A stretch of DNA of 64,000 nucleotides from NCBI RefSeq assembly GCF_024763615.1, contig NC_077223.1:17360001-17424000 (forward strand). The letters run 5' to 3'. The position numbers and the translations under genes were made by a program. The notes under the pieces were generated by a model. That model was given only the letters and a program-made list of their open reading frames with translations, was not told where the DNA came from and made no database searches. Of this stretch, positions 10,768 to 22,117 are shown one piece after another. The DNA is from Phlebotomus papatasi (Eukaryota; Arthropoda; Insecta; Diptera; Psychodidae). Each line of letters starts with the position of its first letter. Positions within the stretch are counted from its first letter, which is position 1.

Positions 10768-12313
10768 ATGGCTCGTCAGCCAGCTAAGTCGGCCCCCCTA
10801 TTGCTGGCGACGTTGGCCACACTCCTCAACTTCGTCACACCATCCGACTACTATTCTGTGTCTGTGGATACAAGTGATATCAACACGGTGAATAGCAATT
10901 ATCCAAAATTCGGTGATCGTATCTCACCACGGCATCGATACAGTGCTGAAGATCGGACAAGTGTTAATAGTAGTGCATCAAGTGGTAGTGTTAGGGATCA
11001 TCCTAAGAATATAACTCACCTCCATCGGTTGAGTTCAAATGACATTGGGCGTAAAAGTGATGAGTACTCCAATGAGATTGATCCTATCTTTGCGGACAAT
11101 CAAATTGAGAGCAATGTGTCATCAGCCCAGGCGCATCGTCTTGAGATGTCCACGGAATTTTTCGTGGTACCACCAACTGTGCCCTCAACCAGTCGTTACC
11201 CATCTGTGCGATCATCAGCCTCTTTTGGCGGCATGATCCTCACGGCCAAGACCACGTCTGAAGCCGCTAGTGGCAATATTACACCACCCACAATTGTACC
11301 CACCCACTCAATGGGCCTGAGGAAGGAACCATGGGTGGTGCCAGTATTGATCCTCTCATCCCTGGCCATGATCATGATGGTGGCATTTGAGGTGTTTGTG
11401 CTGTGCAAAGTATGGCGAACATCACCGAGTCGGAGGCATCTGTTCCTCGGTCAGATGCTCCTCCTGGGACTCTTTGCCTGTGCTGGACTCGCAGCCATTG
11501 TCACATCTACACCTACAGTGGTGTCCTGTGCAATTGTTCGCTTTGGTTCTGGAGTAGCCTTTGCCCTGGTATTTGCCTCCCTCCTGGTTAAATGTGTATT
11601 CCTGATCAGCTTGAATGGGGGAGTATATCTTCCTGCACCATACCAGGGGCTTCTGTTGCTCTTTGCTGTTCTCATTCAAGTGGCTGTGAGTTCCCAATGG
11701 CTTCTAACATCACCACCAGAAGTCATTTCATCCCCTATCAATCGCTACACTATCATCCTGGCCAACTCCAATACGCCCATCCAACAATCTGTTCACCTCT
11801 GTCGCACTCCTTTCTCTGAGCATCTTCTGTCTCTCATCTACGTGGTCTTTCTGATCCTCTTCGTGGCTGTGCTGGCCATTAAATCCCGTGGCATTCGCGA
11901 CAATTACCGTGAAGCCACATACATTGGTCTGGCCATTGGGGGAAGTATCCCAATCTGGCTGGGATGGACTCTCTGTGGATTGGCTGTGGCTGAGAGACAT
12001 CGTGACGCTTGTCTGGCTTTTGGACTCATTGCCACTTCAGCTACAGTCTTCCTGGTGATGTTCATGCCCAAAGGACGCCAATTGGCTGCCATGGGCAAGG
12101 AAGGACTGTATATGGAGGATCGAGAGGAACGATGCAGTTCACTGAGTCGTACAGCATCTGGATACTCACCGTCATTCTTCCACTTTAAGCCCATCAAATA
12201 TGGGGTGATGGGAAACAATTCAGGGAATAATACAGCAACGGGCGAGGGAGGAAGATCAGCTGGTGGAAGTAACCAGAATGCCAAGCATCAGGTCATCGCT
12301 ACTTTGGGAGGAG
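10768..12313 (+). CDS. Class C (family 3) orphan GPCR, main exon (signal peptide plus 7-TM core)
   Basis: The ATG at 10768 opens a hydrophobic signal peptide (residues 8-23). About 165 Ser/Thr-rich residues follow, with NxS/T sites near 68, 81, 116 and 170, and no Venus-flytrap domain. Seven membrane segments are visible at about 188-213, 224-246, 252-282, 292-313, 350-371, 383-407 and 412-434. Cys254 at the top of TM3 and Cys345 in the second loop fit the class C disulfide. TM7 ends in MFMPKGR (431-437), matching the class C FxPK-type signature, and TM6 holds WLGW. A short ectodomain points to the insect boss/CG32447-like or GPRC5-like orphan branch rather than mGluR or GABA-B; I cannot pick the ortholog. 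The open frame runs to 12393, but the tail after residue 515 looks intronic, and a donor GAG|GTAGGC sits at 12313/12314, leaving phase 1. The protein would act at the plasma membrane; the ligand is unknown. Confidence 0.8.
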
Positions 12314-12393
12314 GTAGGCAACTTCTATTTCTAGCATTCCTGTTAGATATTTGGGCGCTTTGCAATTCTGCTTTTAAACATATTTACTGTTAA

Positions 12394-12885
12394 TCACTGT
12401 AAAAGAGCTATGGGTTGGATGGTAATGGTATGTTCTCATTATTGGGAAGACAGAATTTTTTCCCCACTTTGTGCTGCACAAGATTTAATGCCTACTTACA
12501 AAACTTTGTACCTCTTTGGCTCTAGAATTCCATGCTAAAAGCAAATGTGAAGATTGGAGGCTGTGTTGTTGAGAATTTGCTAATTATTTGTTTCTTGTAT
12601 GATGAACTATATTACCAGTTTTATTGTCGCCTTCAGTGTCGTCTAGTAAAGACTATAATTACTAAATTTACCCTATCAAGGACATTTCACGAAAGCTTCT
12701 CATTCTGAAGAGATTTACTTGCAATGCTTGGAGCAATTTCAAGAGAGTGAAAACCTGTTGAGTAAAATAGGTGCATTTTCTCGGTCAGATCAAAAGTAAG
12801 TTTAGCTGGAAAAATATTCTTTGATCAGTGTAGGAAGTACTGAATTTTAGTGAAAATAAATTTGTACAATTTATCACTTTGTCTA
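12394..12885 (+). other. Probable intron start of the GPCR gene; nothing else seen
   Basis: The sequence becomes AT-rich directly after the donor at 12314. No exon-like island or repeat end is evident until the MITE at 12886. Confidence 0.5.
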
Positions 12886-13126
12886 CTCTGAAAAAAAAAG
12901 TTTTGCTAAATTAGCAAGACAAGTTTGTCAAAAGGATGTTCTTCCATACAGAATAGTAAAAAGTTTTTTCAAATCGGCGGCCAACTGGATCTTGTTAAAA
13001 GTTTGTCAAAAGGATGTTTTCCTCTATAAAATGCGAGAAAAAGTTTTGTCAAATTGGTAAATAACATCCTTTTGACAAAATTTGTACAAAATCCATTTGT
13101 TCGTTTAACAAAACTTTTTTTCAGAG
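12886..13126. mobile_element. TA-flanked MITE with CTCTGAAAAAAA ends
   Basis: The left terminus CTCTGAAAAAAAAAGTTTTG is mirrored by CAAAACTTTTTTTCAGAG on the right, with TA on both sides. TTTGTCAAAAGGATGTT recurs internally in both orientations, so most of the 241 bp folds on itself. Non-coding. Confidence 0.75.
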
Positions 13127-13149
13127 TATATTGAGGTATCTGTGACTGG

Positions 13150-14290
13150 TCCCAGTCAAAATCCCGGAAAATCAAAATCCCGAAATAGCCAAAATCCACT
13201 GAATGAATGAATGCTATGCACGCTATGCACTTGGTTGATTTGTCTTCAGTTTGCCTTTTCTAAGCCAGTGGAGATATATTTTTCTTGACCAAAACTGCTT
13301 TTGAAAATTATTCGTGAAGCACATTTCTCGTTGAAATAGAGGAAAATGTTCTACGATAAAGTTGTAAAGGAACAAATTTCCTATCATGATTTCTAAATTG
13401 AATATTTCTTTCATTTACAACAGCGTTTAACCCTTTAACGACGAGACAGTTTTCGCTGACCGAAAATTAGCAATAAAAATGAAACCAAAACTTGTGGAGC
13501 GTTGGGTTATTACATCTAAATTTCGCAAAGCCAACAGAGTCTAATTTGGTGTATTTTTTGTCCCTATGAACGATAGGGACAAAAATAGCTCAAAAATTTA
13601 AATAATTTTTCTAACGATACCAATGACTGATAATTTTTACTTTAATGAAAAATATAATGTTTGAGTATTGTAATTTCTTATTCTAAAACGGTTTCACTTA
13701 AAAAAAAATTGTAAGTATAAAAAATAATTAAAATAAATTTTCTATATGAGAATTTCAAAATTCGTAATTTTTGAGCTTAAAAATTTACTATATAGTAAAC
13801 AGATATAGACTTGCAAAAAATATCCTAGATTCCTTCAACTTTCTACTTTGCAATTACGTGCAAATATAAGATAAAATTAACTTTAGGTTAGACAGGAAAA
13901 AATGTTTTCTTTATGGGACACTGATGTTCCAATCGTCCATAAAGGGTTAAAGTGAATTTTTTCCAAGAATTATTTGAGAACTTTTACAAAATTTTAGCGA
14001 AAAACTCAAAAAAGCATTTCCCTTCGGGTGGGAAAAATGGTTTTTGACAAAATTTCCAGGTGCCGTAAATTTTCCAACTCTTCTTTAAGAATATACTGAT
14101 TAAATATTTCTCAAGTCATTTGAAAGCTTTAGAAAAGTATCCTTTTTGCCAAAGTTTTCTTATTATTTCACAAATATTTATTAAAATTTCTCTAAAAGTG
14201 TCACAGATCAGTATCGGCGAAAATCCCAAAAACCAAAATCCCGAAAGCCAAATCCTGAAAAATCAGAATCCTTATAAAGATTATTTGCTT
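13150..14290. repeat. Short dispersed repeats with CAAAATCCCGAAA units
   Basis: CAAAATCCCG-type words recur at 13155-13200 and again at 14215-14270, each time after a TCTGTGAC/TCACAGATCAGT context. They flank the TTAA element at 13431. They may be the ends of an older element that the TTAA element entered, but the boundaries are unclear. Confidence 0.3.
13431..13946. mobile_element. piggyBac-type non-autonomous element (CCCTTTAACGACGAGAC family)
   Basis: A 516-bp element starting CCCTTTAACGACGAGACAG and ending CGTCCATAAAGGG, with perfect TTAA on both sides. Its internal sequence is shared with the outer elements at 28750-30294 (reverse orientation) and 45618-47718, which are interrupted by later insertions. 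No transposase is present. TTAA plus CCC/GGG ends are the hallmarks of piggyBac elements; mobilisation in trans is inference. Confidence 0.8.
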
Positions 14291-14670
14291 TATCTCAGCG
14301 AGAACTGCACTTTTGAAATAAATTTAAAAAGCAATATTTGACAAGAAAAATAAAACCAGTGGTTTAGAAAATGCGCACAGGTTGATCAAATTGCACTTAC
14401 TCAGTGAGATTTTTTTATGACATGTCTTATGACTAGCACTAGATACATTTTTCTGAAATGGGCAATAGATTTAAATTATTCCAGAAATTGTAAACAATGT
14501 TACAAATTTTGAAAATTAGTTCCTCAAAACTGTTATTTTCGATAAGAAAAAAATTAAAAAAAAAAGATATTTCAAGAAGATTATAAGAAAAAGATATCTT
14601 TTTATTTGTGCATTAATTCAAAAAATTTAAAAGCAATAAATAAATTATATTAGCTTTATTAAACGATCTA

Positions 14671-14850
14671 GGGGGAAGTAGGGCACCTTTGAAATTGGTA
14701 TTTTCACTTATTTTTAATTAAAATTGAGCCTTATTGTGATATAATTTAACTACACAAACAGATTGAGAAGCTAAATTACGTTATAATATGGCTCATTTCC
14801 ACTTAAGAATAGGAGAAAAATCCCAATTTCAAAGGTGCCCCACTTCCCCC
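14671..14850. mobile_element. TA-flanked palindromic MITE (GGGGGAAGTAGGGCACC family), copy 1
   Basis: A 180-bp element. GGGGGAAGTAGGGCACCTTT on the left is inverted as AAAGGTGCCCCACTTCCCCC on the right, with TA flanks. A second copy is at 29613-29811, inside another element. A related end appears at 63801. Confidence 0.8.
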
Positions 14851-14852
14851 TA

Positions 14853-16207
14853 CAACTGCATTATTTTTTATAAAATTTAAAGTTTCTAGTGGGATATTAT
14901 TATTTTATTATGTAAAGCTCGAATGAATTATTATTATATAAAAATCATATATGATATATGCAATTGTTAAATACGACAATTGCTTTCTATGCCGCCACAT
15001 TATACCATTGACAATATTTCGCTTGAAACCGTTTTTTTACATATAAGGAGATCTTTAAAACGTTTAAAATAGTATTTGATATTTCAAGCCACTATTATTA
15101 GGTGAGATTTACTCATCAATTTGTTCAACTGCGATTAAGATTAAAAGAGGTCTTAGAAATTCATTAAACTTTTCCTAAAACTATCTTTTTAAAAAATAAA
15201 CAAGGGTTACTAAAATTTCATAGTATTGATTCTTTTTTTGTATAAATTAATAAGTATATAAATTGGGAAAAACTTTAATTTGTAAAAAATGGCCAGAAAG
15301 TTACCTGTATCCTTTCTAAAAGGAGTCTAATTTATTTAATTAGCATCTAAGATTTCTACGGCTAAAGTTTATTACTTTACTGAACGATTACTGGAAAACT
15401 GTGCTAAACTTTGGACTGTTTGCAATATCGGACACTTCGCTTATTTCTCAAAATTTCATATGTTTTTTTTTAGTTTTCTAATCTCTATATAATAATCATT
15501 TTCTAAAGCACGTACATTGCCAAAGAATCATGATAGCGTTGCCTCTCCGAAAGAGACGCAGTACTGTAGAGTGTAGACTTTAATAAAGTTCTAGAAAGGC
15601 AATAGATTTCGAGAAACGTAGCGTCCAAAATTGCGCACAAGGCAATATTTATATTTTAAGAAGAACAGAGAAGTATTTCGCTTAGTTATTTTTTAAATCT
15701 CCAAACAATTTTACCAAAAATGCAGTAACAAAATATTTCAATTTGTATTAAAATACTACTTTTCAAACTTAGGATTTTAGAGTTTATGTGTAACATGTCC
15801 GAAATTTGGTATAGTCCTTTAAGTTATTTACTGATCAAATTTACAATAATTATTAGACTATGCGTATTATAGAAAATCCCTAAGATAGTATTATAAGAAT
15901 TTTGATCATGATTTATGTTTTTTTTCTAATTTCATGGAATCTTAACCATTGGACTCTTAAAAAAATCTTATTTTTCAATGAGTCTTCAAAACTATTACGA
16001 TGTTCTTGATTTTACAATCCAGTCTAAACTTAAGCTAAAAGTATATCCTTGACCTTCATTTAACTGATCAAACTTACTGCCGTATCTCGTTAGAATTTTA
16101 CTTTTACTGACAGAATTTAGTATTCATTAATTGGAAAAAACTAATCAGATTCCGAAAAGAGATTTTAAATCAAAATTCGTTTCCAATAATTTATAAAAAT
16201 ATTTGCA
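14853..16207 (+). other. AT-rich intronic or intergenic DNA; no gene recognised
   Basis: No open frame above background, no GC-rich island and no clear repeat ends were noticed. If the 27559 exon belongs to the GPCR gene, this is intron. Confidence 0.5.
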
Positions 16208-16209
16208 TA

Positions 16210-16458
16210 GGGTAAAATGGTACAAGTTGGACAGTGGTACAAGTTGGACAATGGTACAATTTGGACAGGGCCTTTTGTTTTGATAAATCTAGTACTTCAT
16301 TTTTATTTGCATATTTTTAATGCTTTAGTTTTACAGTTTGGTTCCTTTTGCATAAAAACAAATTTTGGACTGTATTTATGAAGAAAAAAGCCATGTCCAA
16401 CTTGTACCGGCAAATTGTCCAACTTGTAACACTAATTCCAAATTATATCACTTTACCC
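16210..16458. mobile_element. TA-flanked MITE with GGGTAAAATGGTACAAGTTGG ends
   Basis: A 249-bp element. The left end carries three tandem GGTACAA-TTGGACA units; the right end carries two inverted TTGTCCAACTTGTA units and CTTTACCC, with TA on both sides. Non-coding. Confidence 0.75.
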
Positions 16459-16493
16459 TAACTGTTTCTTACCCCCTTTCTGACTCGAAATTG

Positions 16494-16598
16494 GACTGAC
16501 TTACTTAACCGGCGCTACAACCAATTGCTGGTTTTGGTCTGACTCAGGACTCGTCGACACTCGAGCCGCTCGAGCCTATTACGCGCCAAATTCGACTT
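16494..16598 (-). repeat. LINE 3'-tail fragment
   Basis: The sequence ACTTACTTAACCGGCGCTACAA and the following GACTCAGGAC and CTCGAGCCT...TTACGCGCCA match, word for word, the 3' end of the minus-strand LINE at 22118-22210. It is truncated where the SINE's target duplication begins. Confidence 0.65.
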
Positions 16599-16956
16599 CT
16601 CTCTCTCTCTCTTCTTTTTATGTTTTGGCTGTCAGACTCAATCAGGTCCATATAGCCATTTCGCTCACTCTTATTTACATACGAGTTCCATCTGTTTTTC
16701 TTTTTTTTCCATATGTTTGTTCCTCTCGTCTCTCCTTATCATTTTTCTTTTTTCTCCATCACAAATCCTTTTTTTTTTGCTCCCTTATCTTTTATCATAC
16801 TTCCTTCTTGATATTTTTGCGTTCAGTTTTGTAGCTTTCAAGGACGGTGAAAAACTGTTTTCCAATTATTCACCGGACGCGCTTCGATCAAGGATCGAAC
16901 CGAGGGCCTCTGCGTCACAAAGCCAATACTTTGCCTATTGAGCTACCGATACCCCT
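16599..16956 (-). mobile_element. tRNA-derived SINE with 12-bp target duplication
   Basis: Read on the minus strand, the element begins at about 16955 with a tRNA-like head: GGGGTATCGGTAGCTCAAT, containing an A box (TAGCTCAATAGG) and, 40-odd bases on, a B box (GGTTCGATCC). An AT/purine-rich body and an (AG)n tail follow. The 12-mer CAAATTCGACTT lies immediately on both sides (16587-16598 and 16957-16968), a classic L1/RTE-style target duplication. The A and B boxes would make an internal RNA polymerase III promoter. It is not called as a tRNA gene because the stems do not close well. It has inserted beside or into the LINE tail at 16494. Confidence 0.7.
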
Positions 16957-16968
16957 CAAATTCGACTT

Positions 16969-17840
16969 AACTAAATTTAATTTGGTGTGATGTTCAAAAG
17001 AAGAAGAAGAGTGCGAAAGAGAAGGACAGACATATACAAATCTTTTAAGAGAGAAAGGGATCTGAATTTCGTCCTTATGAAATTTTCCTGATCTGAAAGG
17101 TGTAGGCATTAAGGATTGAGATAAGTATAAGTATATTACGCTCTTTTAAATTAAGAGACACAAGGTTCAGAATTGGTGTTTGCGCAATTACGCTTATCTG
17201 CTCAAAATCTTTTTTTTTGGGTCTTTAACATATTATTAAAACTGTTTTCAGTGCAAAACAAAAGTGGTATTACATGTTACAATGTTGTGTAACATGCAAA
17301 AATTTCCCGATAAACATTCGAAGAAAGGCTAATTTGCAACAAATCGGAATTACAATAAATATCTACGACTAATTAAAAATAATATGGTTTATCGATTTAA
17401 TTAAACATACTTTCTGTGATTAATTATGAATGAACATTTTTATAATGCCTTATGAAAACAATTAATGTGTATTCATTTTTTTTAATCATTATTTTGTTGA
17501 TAATTTGCTGTGATTGAGTCTCGAAAATCGTGTTATTCTTGCCATTTTACGTAATTTTCTTAAGCACGTGAAATCATATCAATATATCACGAAAATATCC
17601 ATTTAACTGGGAGAAAATTATAATGACTTAGCATACATAATGAAATTAAACGGCATTTATGCATTGATCTCGCGAAGAAATTAGATGAAATAAGAACAGC
17701 TTCTTGCAGAAACGCTGCGATAAATTATTGCCCAACCATGACTTTTTTTATTAAATGGTGCAAGCGTTGTTATTGTTTTTAAAAGTCCAGTAAGAATTTA
17801 AATGTTCACCAATTAAATAAAATAGTTGTCAACAATTATA
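16969..17840 (+). other. No gene recognised
   Basis: AT-rich DNA without exon-like composition or visible element termini. Confidence 0.5.
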
Positions 17841-17842
17841 TA

Positions 17843-18718
17843 CACAGTAAAAAAAATTACCACTATTATAGTGTGTAATCTTTCACACCACTATTATAGT
17901 GTTAAATTTGGAAAAAATGTTTAATTAAAAATTGTTTAATTTAAAGTTGTTGAATTTCAAGTTGTTGAATTTGGAGTTGGTGAATTTAAAAATTGTTGAA
18001 TTTTTGTGTGTAAACTCAAAAATTGTTGAATTCTACATATATGTTGAATTTTTGCTTTTTTAGACATATGGAATGTTTTTTGCTGTCTCAGGATCCCCCC
18101 TAATGTGAGATGCTTACATCTGATGCTCGAATCTTTACGATATATTTATTATACTTATAAATATTTGATGTTCTATATGACCTTTGCCCATCGAAATGCA
18201 TCTCGACTGAAGTATAAGTCTTAAATGGAAATTCAACAATTTTTACATAACTTTTGTTTAAAAATTCAACAATTTTTGTTTAAATATTCAACAACTTTGA
18301 TTGAAATACACACGGCTTCACACTATAATAGTGTGAAAAATTATACTATAATAGTGTTAATTTTTGATCATGTGACAAAAAATACCATAAAGTTGTGTAT
18401 TTTTTCACACTATAATAGTGGTAATTTTTAGAATTTTTCAACACTTTTACTGCACAAAAAACATTGTTGAAATTTTTTTTACCACTATTATAGTAGTAAA
18501 ATGTCAAAAATTACCACTATAATGGTGTCAAATTTTCAACATTTTCGAATTAAACAATATTGTTGAAAATTTGGAACTATAATAGTGGTAATTTTCAATC
18601 ACGTGACAAAAAAATTACCAAAATGTTGTGTATTTTTTAAACATTTTTAATTTAAACAACTAAAATCGTCGATTTTGCACTATTATAGTAGTAAAATTTT
18701 ACACATTTTTTTACTGTG
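17843..18718. mobile_element. TA-flanked element packed with CACTATTATAGTG palindromes
   Basis: The ends CACAGTAAAAAAAATTACCA and its inverse (TTTTTTTACTGTG) are flanked by TA. Inside, the 13-base word CACTATTATAGTG or its complement occurs about nine times (near 17867, 17887, 18322, 18344, 18407, 18483, 18515, 18577, 18679), often extended to a 17-base palindrome. GTTGAATTT and AATTCAACAA words cover the rest. The element is non-coding, and its internal symmetry suggests it can form many small hairpins. Confidence 0.7.
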
Positions 18719-18720
18719 TA

Positions 18721-20093
18721 TCTAATATGGGAAAATATTGCATGTAGTTCCGGTATTATGTAGTTTAGACCGTGAATAATGCTCTTTGTCCACAATAATA
18801 ATATTTTCCTAAAGTTGTACATGGATTCAAGAACAATATAGAAAAGCAAAATATATATAAATTTTCTGTTGCTTAAGAGGGTTATAGTTTTACATAAAAA
18901 CACCTTTTAAAAATAACTTAATTTGTATATAAAAGTAACGTGAGAATTGTATAACATTGCTATTTTCCTCCTGTACTATGTACATTCTCTTCTACAATGA
19001 AAAATATGCATGTAAAATTATATTTGTATATACCATGAATTTTATTTTTCACATCATTTAGTCACAATTTCACTTTTCTACGCTCCGTTTCATGGACTAA
19101 TTGCGAGAAATTTTCCAAATGTATACATATAATTTTTCACATTCAGAAAAAGAATTGAAAAATGAATTGAAAACAATATTTATTTTTATTTACCACCATA
19201 AAATTCTAATTTGATCATTTATTTATCTTGTTCCTGATTAATTTGTAACAAATATCTTGAAACTATAAAATTCGCAAAGAGGAAATTATAAGGAAAAAAT
19301 TGGCAGTATGATGCAAGACTGATTGTATGATTCAACAGGTAGAAATGGTGAATTCAGTTTTGTTTTTTTTTTGTGAAAAATACCTCATCATCCTTGCATG
19401 AAACATTAATTGGTATTTTTCATCCAACACTCAACTGATATATTGTGTTATTTTAAAAACTCTGTTCTTCACCTCGTAAATTTTTTTCTTTGCCGTTAGG
19501 TGGCAAAAAAAGTACGTCTTTTAAATGAAATTATTACGGTGTCTCATGCAGACAACAATTGTTGATATTTTTTCTTCACTCTTAGTAAATACCCCGCAGA
19601 CAAATAACCGCGTACTTATGCTTCAAAATGTACCGTAGAATTTCTTAGAAAGAAGAAGAAAAAAAACTGAAATTACATTGAATATAATGACTTTCCATTA
19701 TATTTGCCTTACTTGCAGTCTCTAAACTTTAAAAAGGGAAATTCATAAATTATGCAAACACTGATTTGTTCTATTTGCTGATTAGCAGAAAACAAATGGT
19801 ATTTATGCAAAATTTGTCAGTCGTTAGAGATTACTGGGGCGCAATTTGTATTATTAATCTCATTATGAATCTTCATTTGTTTAATAAATTGATTATTTCA
19901 ACAATGAATTCAAAATCACTGTTTGTAAGAAATTTCGACAAACGGTTCCTATCATTATCTTTATTTTACAAAAAAAAACTACGGCTCATACTTTAGTAAA
20001 AGTTGCAGACATAAGAATTTTTCAACAATGTGTTTTTTATACATATATAATTTTCATAAAAAGAAATTAATTGTAATGATAAACAAAAAGATA
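18721..20093 (+). other. No gene recognised
   Basis: Very AT-rich. The open frames here (76-83 codons) are low-complexity. No repeat termini found. Confidence 0.5.
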
Positions 20094-20095
20094 TA

Positions 20096-20280
20096 GGGGA
20101 AAGTGCGGCACCTTTGGACAACACTAATTCATTTGTCATATGATTTTTTCACTGTTTCAGATGACCAAAGAGAACAAAGAAACCACGAAGAAGTACAAGT
20201 CGTGAGTACTTCTTCGTTGTTTTTTTTTCTTTTGTCACCTAAAACGCCTAAAACTGCTAATATATCTCAAAGTTCCAAAT
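20096..20280. mobile_element. Left part of an older TIR element, split by a later insertion
   Basis: TA then GGGGAAAGTGCGGCACCTTT starts the element. It includes a segment (20140-20280: TTTCAGATGACCAAAGAGAA, then AAACTGCTAATATATCTCAA) that recurs in the element at 58013-58339 and partly at 42238-42300. The 20283-21123 element splits it at a TA; sequence after 21125 may be its continuation, but the right end is not clear. Confidence 0.5.
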
Positions 20281-20282
20281 TA

Positions 20283-21123
20283 GAGGAAACTGGGGCAGTA
20301 GTAAACACGGGGAAGTTGTAAACACTAAAATTTATGTTTACACTACTAAGACTTATAGTCGACTATTTGTTCAGAAAGCAAGAATAGCTATTCTATCTAT
20401 AAATTCATATAGGTCTCGCGTCTTCTCAAATTCAATATCTAAATCAAAAAGAGATGGCAAAGCGTCCCAGCTTTGCGGAATGCTCGAACTCACAAGATAG
20501 AGCTCACCGTGAATTAGCTTTTTGCATAATCATTTGGAATCACTGATCTACTAGAGATCAAATTGATTCATAAATCACAAAAGCATTTGAAAATTAAAAA
20601 ATCGGTACTTAACCGGTTCACTACCGAAAAAGACCGATGCAGCCGGGTTCGAAATTGCAGTACCTTTCCAAAAAAATCCAAATTTAACCAAATCGGTTGA
20701 AAAATGAGCCTTTCAAAGTGGTTGAATTTTGACCTTCAATAATTCAAAATGGCGAACTTTCCGGCCATAGGTATGTTTGGGCGAAATGTTCGCCAGGACC
20801 AGGTCTAAAACATATCCAAAAATCATTGAAAAAGCTTGGGCCAATTTTGAGAAAAATTGGAAAAGCCTCATTTTTGACCTATTTTTTAAGGGATGGGGAA
20901 CGTACGAAAGGGGAGGGGGAAAAGTAAAGAGGTTGGGTACGAGATAATTTCATTTGAGGAGGGGTCATCGAAGACCGGAAGTCGATATCTCTTACCGTTT
21001 AAGCTCTAGAACAGTGAGAAGTTGAAAAAAGTCGATTATATAACTGCTCTCTCTTTGAGTTCAAGCAGTAAAACATAGCAGTGTTCACAACTACTCCATG
21101 TTTACTACAGCCCCAGTTTCCCC
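20283..21123. mobile_element. TA-flanked TIR element, 841 bp
   Basis: The left end GAGGAAACTGGGGCAGTAGT with AACACGGGGAAGTTGT is inverted on the right (CACAACTACTCCATG, then CCCCAGTTTCCCC). TA lies on both sides. The interior is GC-richer than its neighbours and has no recognisable coding region. It sits inside the older element that starts at 20096. Confidence 0.75.
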
Positions 21124-21125
21124 TA

Positions 21126-22117
21126 GACATGATTCCAAATTACCCCATACTATCCTAAGTCCTCAACCAAGTTTTTAGTAGTCGGCATTCGTGTATCAAG
21201 TTACATTTATATTAAAGGTTAGTCATTTCTGAACAATTACAATGCCGACAGACACTAGAACTCAAGAAAAAAAATAACAAAGAAGATGCTGAATTTTGTG
21301 TCAAAAAATAAAAGTATTTGCGGAGAGTGCTGCCTTACCACTTTAACTTAAGAAAAAATCAACTTAAGCACATCGTTTGATTAAAGAAACCTTTAACGTA
21401 CATAAACTATCAAGAACCACTTCTGAAAATTAATTTAAATTTTACACGCTTCCGAAATGGCGTTTTAAACGCAAAGGTCATAAGGACCAAAAACAACTAA
21501 TAACGCCTATCTGGAAGCTTTATTGCATGAAGATGTAGCAATCTGAGGCATTAAACGTGATTCAGAAAGGATTTGTTTCAATCGTTTACACGCTTTAGAA
21601 ATAATCATGCACTTCTGAAATTTTGAATGGGAGCTTTAAATCAAAACAGGGAGCATAGGCCAATTTAATAATAATTCAGTAATATTGATAATAAATTAAT
21701 TATTGAGAAGTATGAAATGCATTTTTAAAGAAAAACTAACATGATTTTGTTTGAATATAATTCAGACCCGTTTGGCAAAAGAGTTTCAAAATTTGGTTTA
21801 ACTTGGTGAAAATTTCCCACTTTTCTATAATCAATTAATATCTAGGAGTCGTGCTATGAAATTTCGTAATTAATATCCGAGTTTATAAGTTAGCTTTATC
21901 ACACGGGTTTTGAAATTAAAAACTTAACCTTATTCCCGGAGGTTTCCAATTTTTAGAAGAAGATTAATAAAGTGTAGCATCTTATATCCAAAGATGTAGT
22001 TGAAAATATATCTTTAACAGTATATAACTTTCTAACAGAATTCTATGAGTCCTAAGAAGTATTTACCCTTAAGCATTATGCACATCTGATTAAAAATCCA
22101 ATAAATTATATTGGACT
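21126..22117. other. No gene recognised
   Basis: AT-rich DNA between an inserted TIR element and a LINE tail. No exon-like island. Confidence 0.5.

Noticed and set aside
12314..12393. C-terminal tail of the 541-codon GPCR frame
   Set aside because: It follows a GAG|GTAGGC donor, composition drops to AT-rich, and the peptide is hydrophobic and unlike the preceding tail. Probably intronic, though retention cannot be excluded.
16880..16956. A tRNA gene on the minus strand
   Set aside because: A and B boxes are present, but the stems pair poorly and the sequence is the head of a repeat with (AG)n tail and 12-bp target duplication; called as a SINE.
20160..20203. A host mini-exon with ideal splice sites
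   Set aside because: The same segment recurs at 58215 and in part at 42238, so it is repeat-derived.
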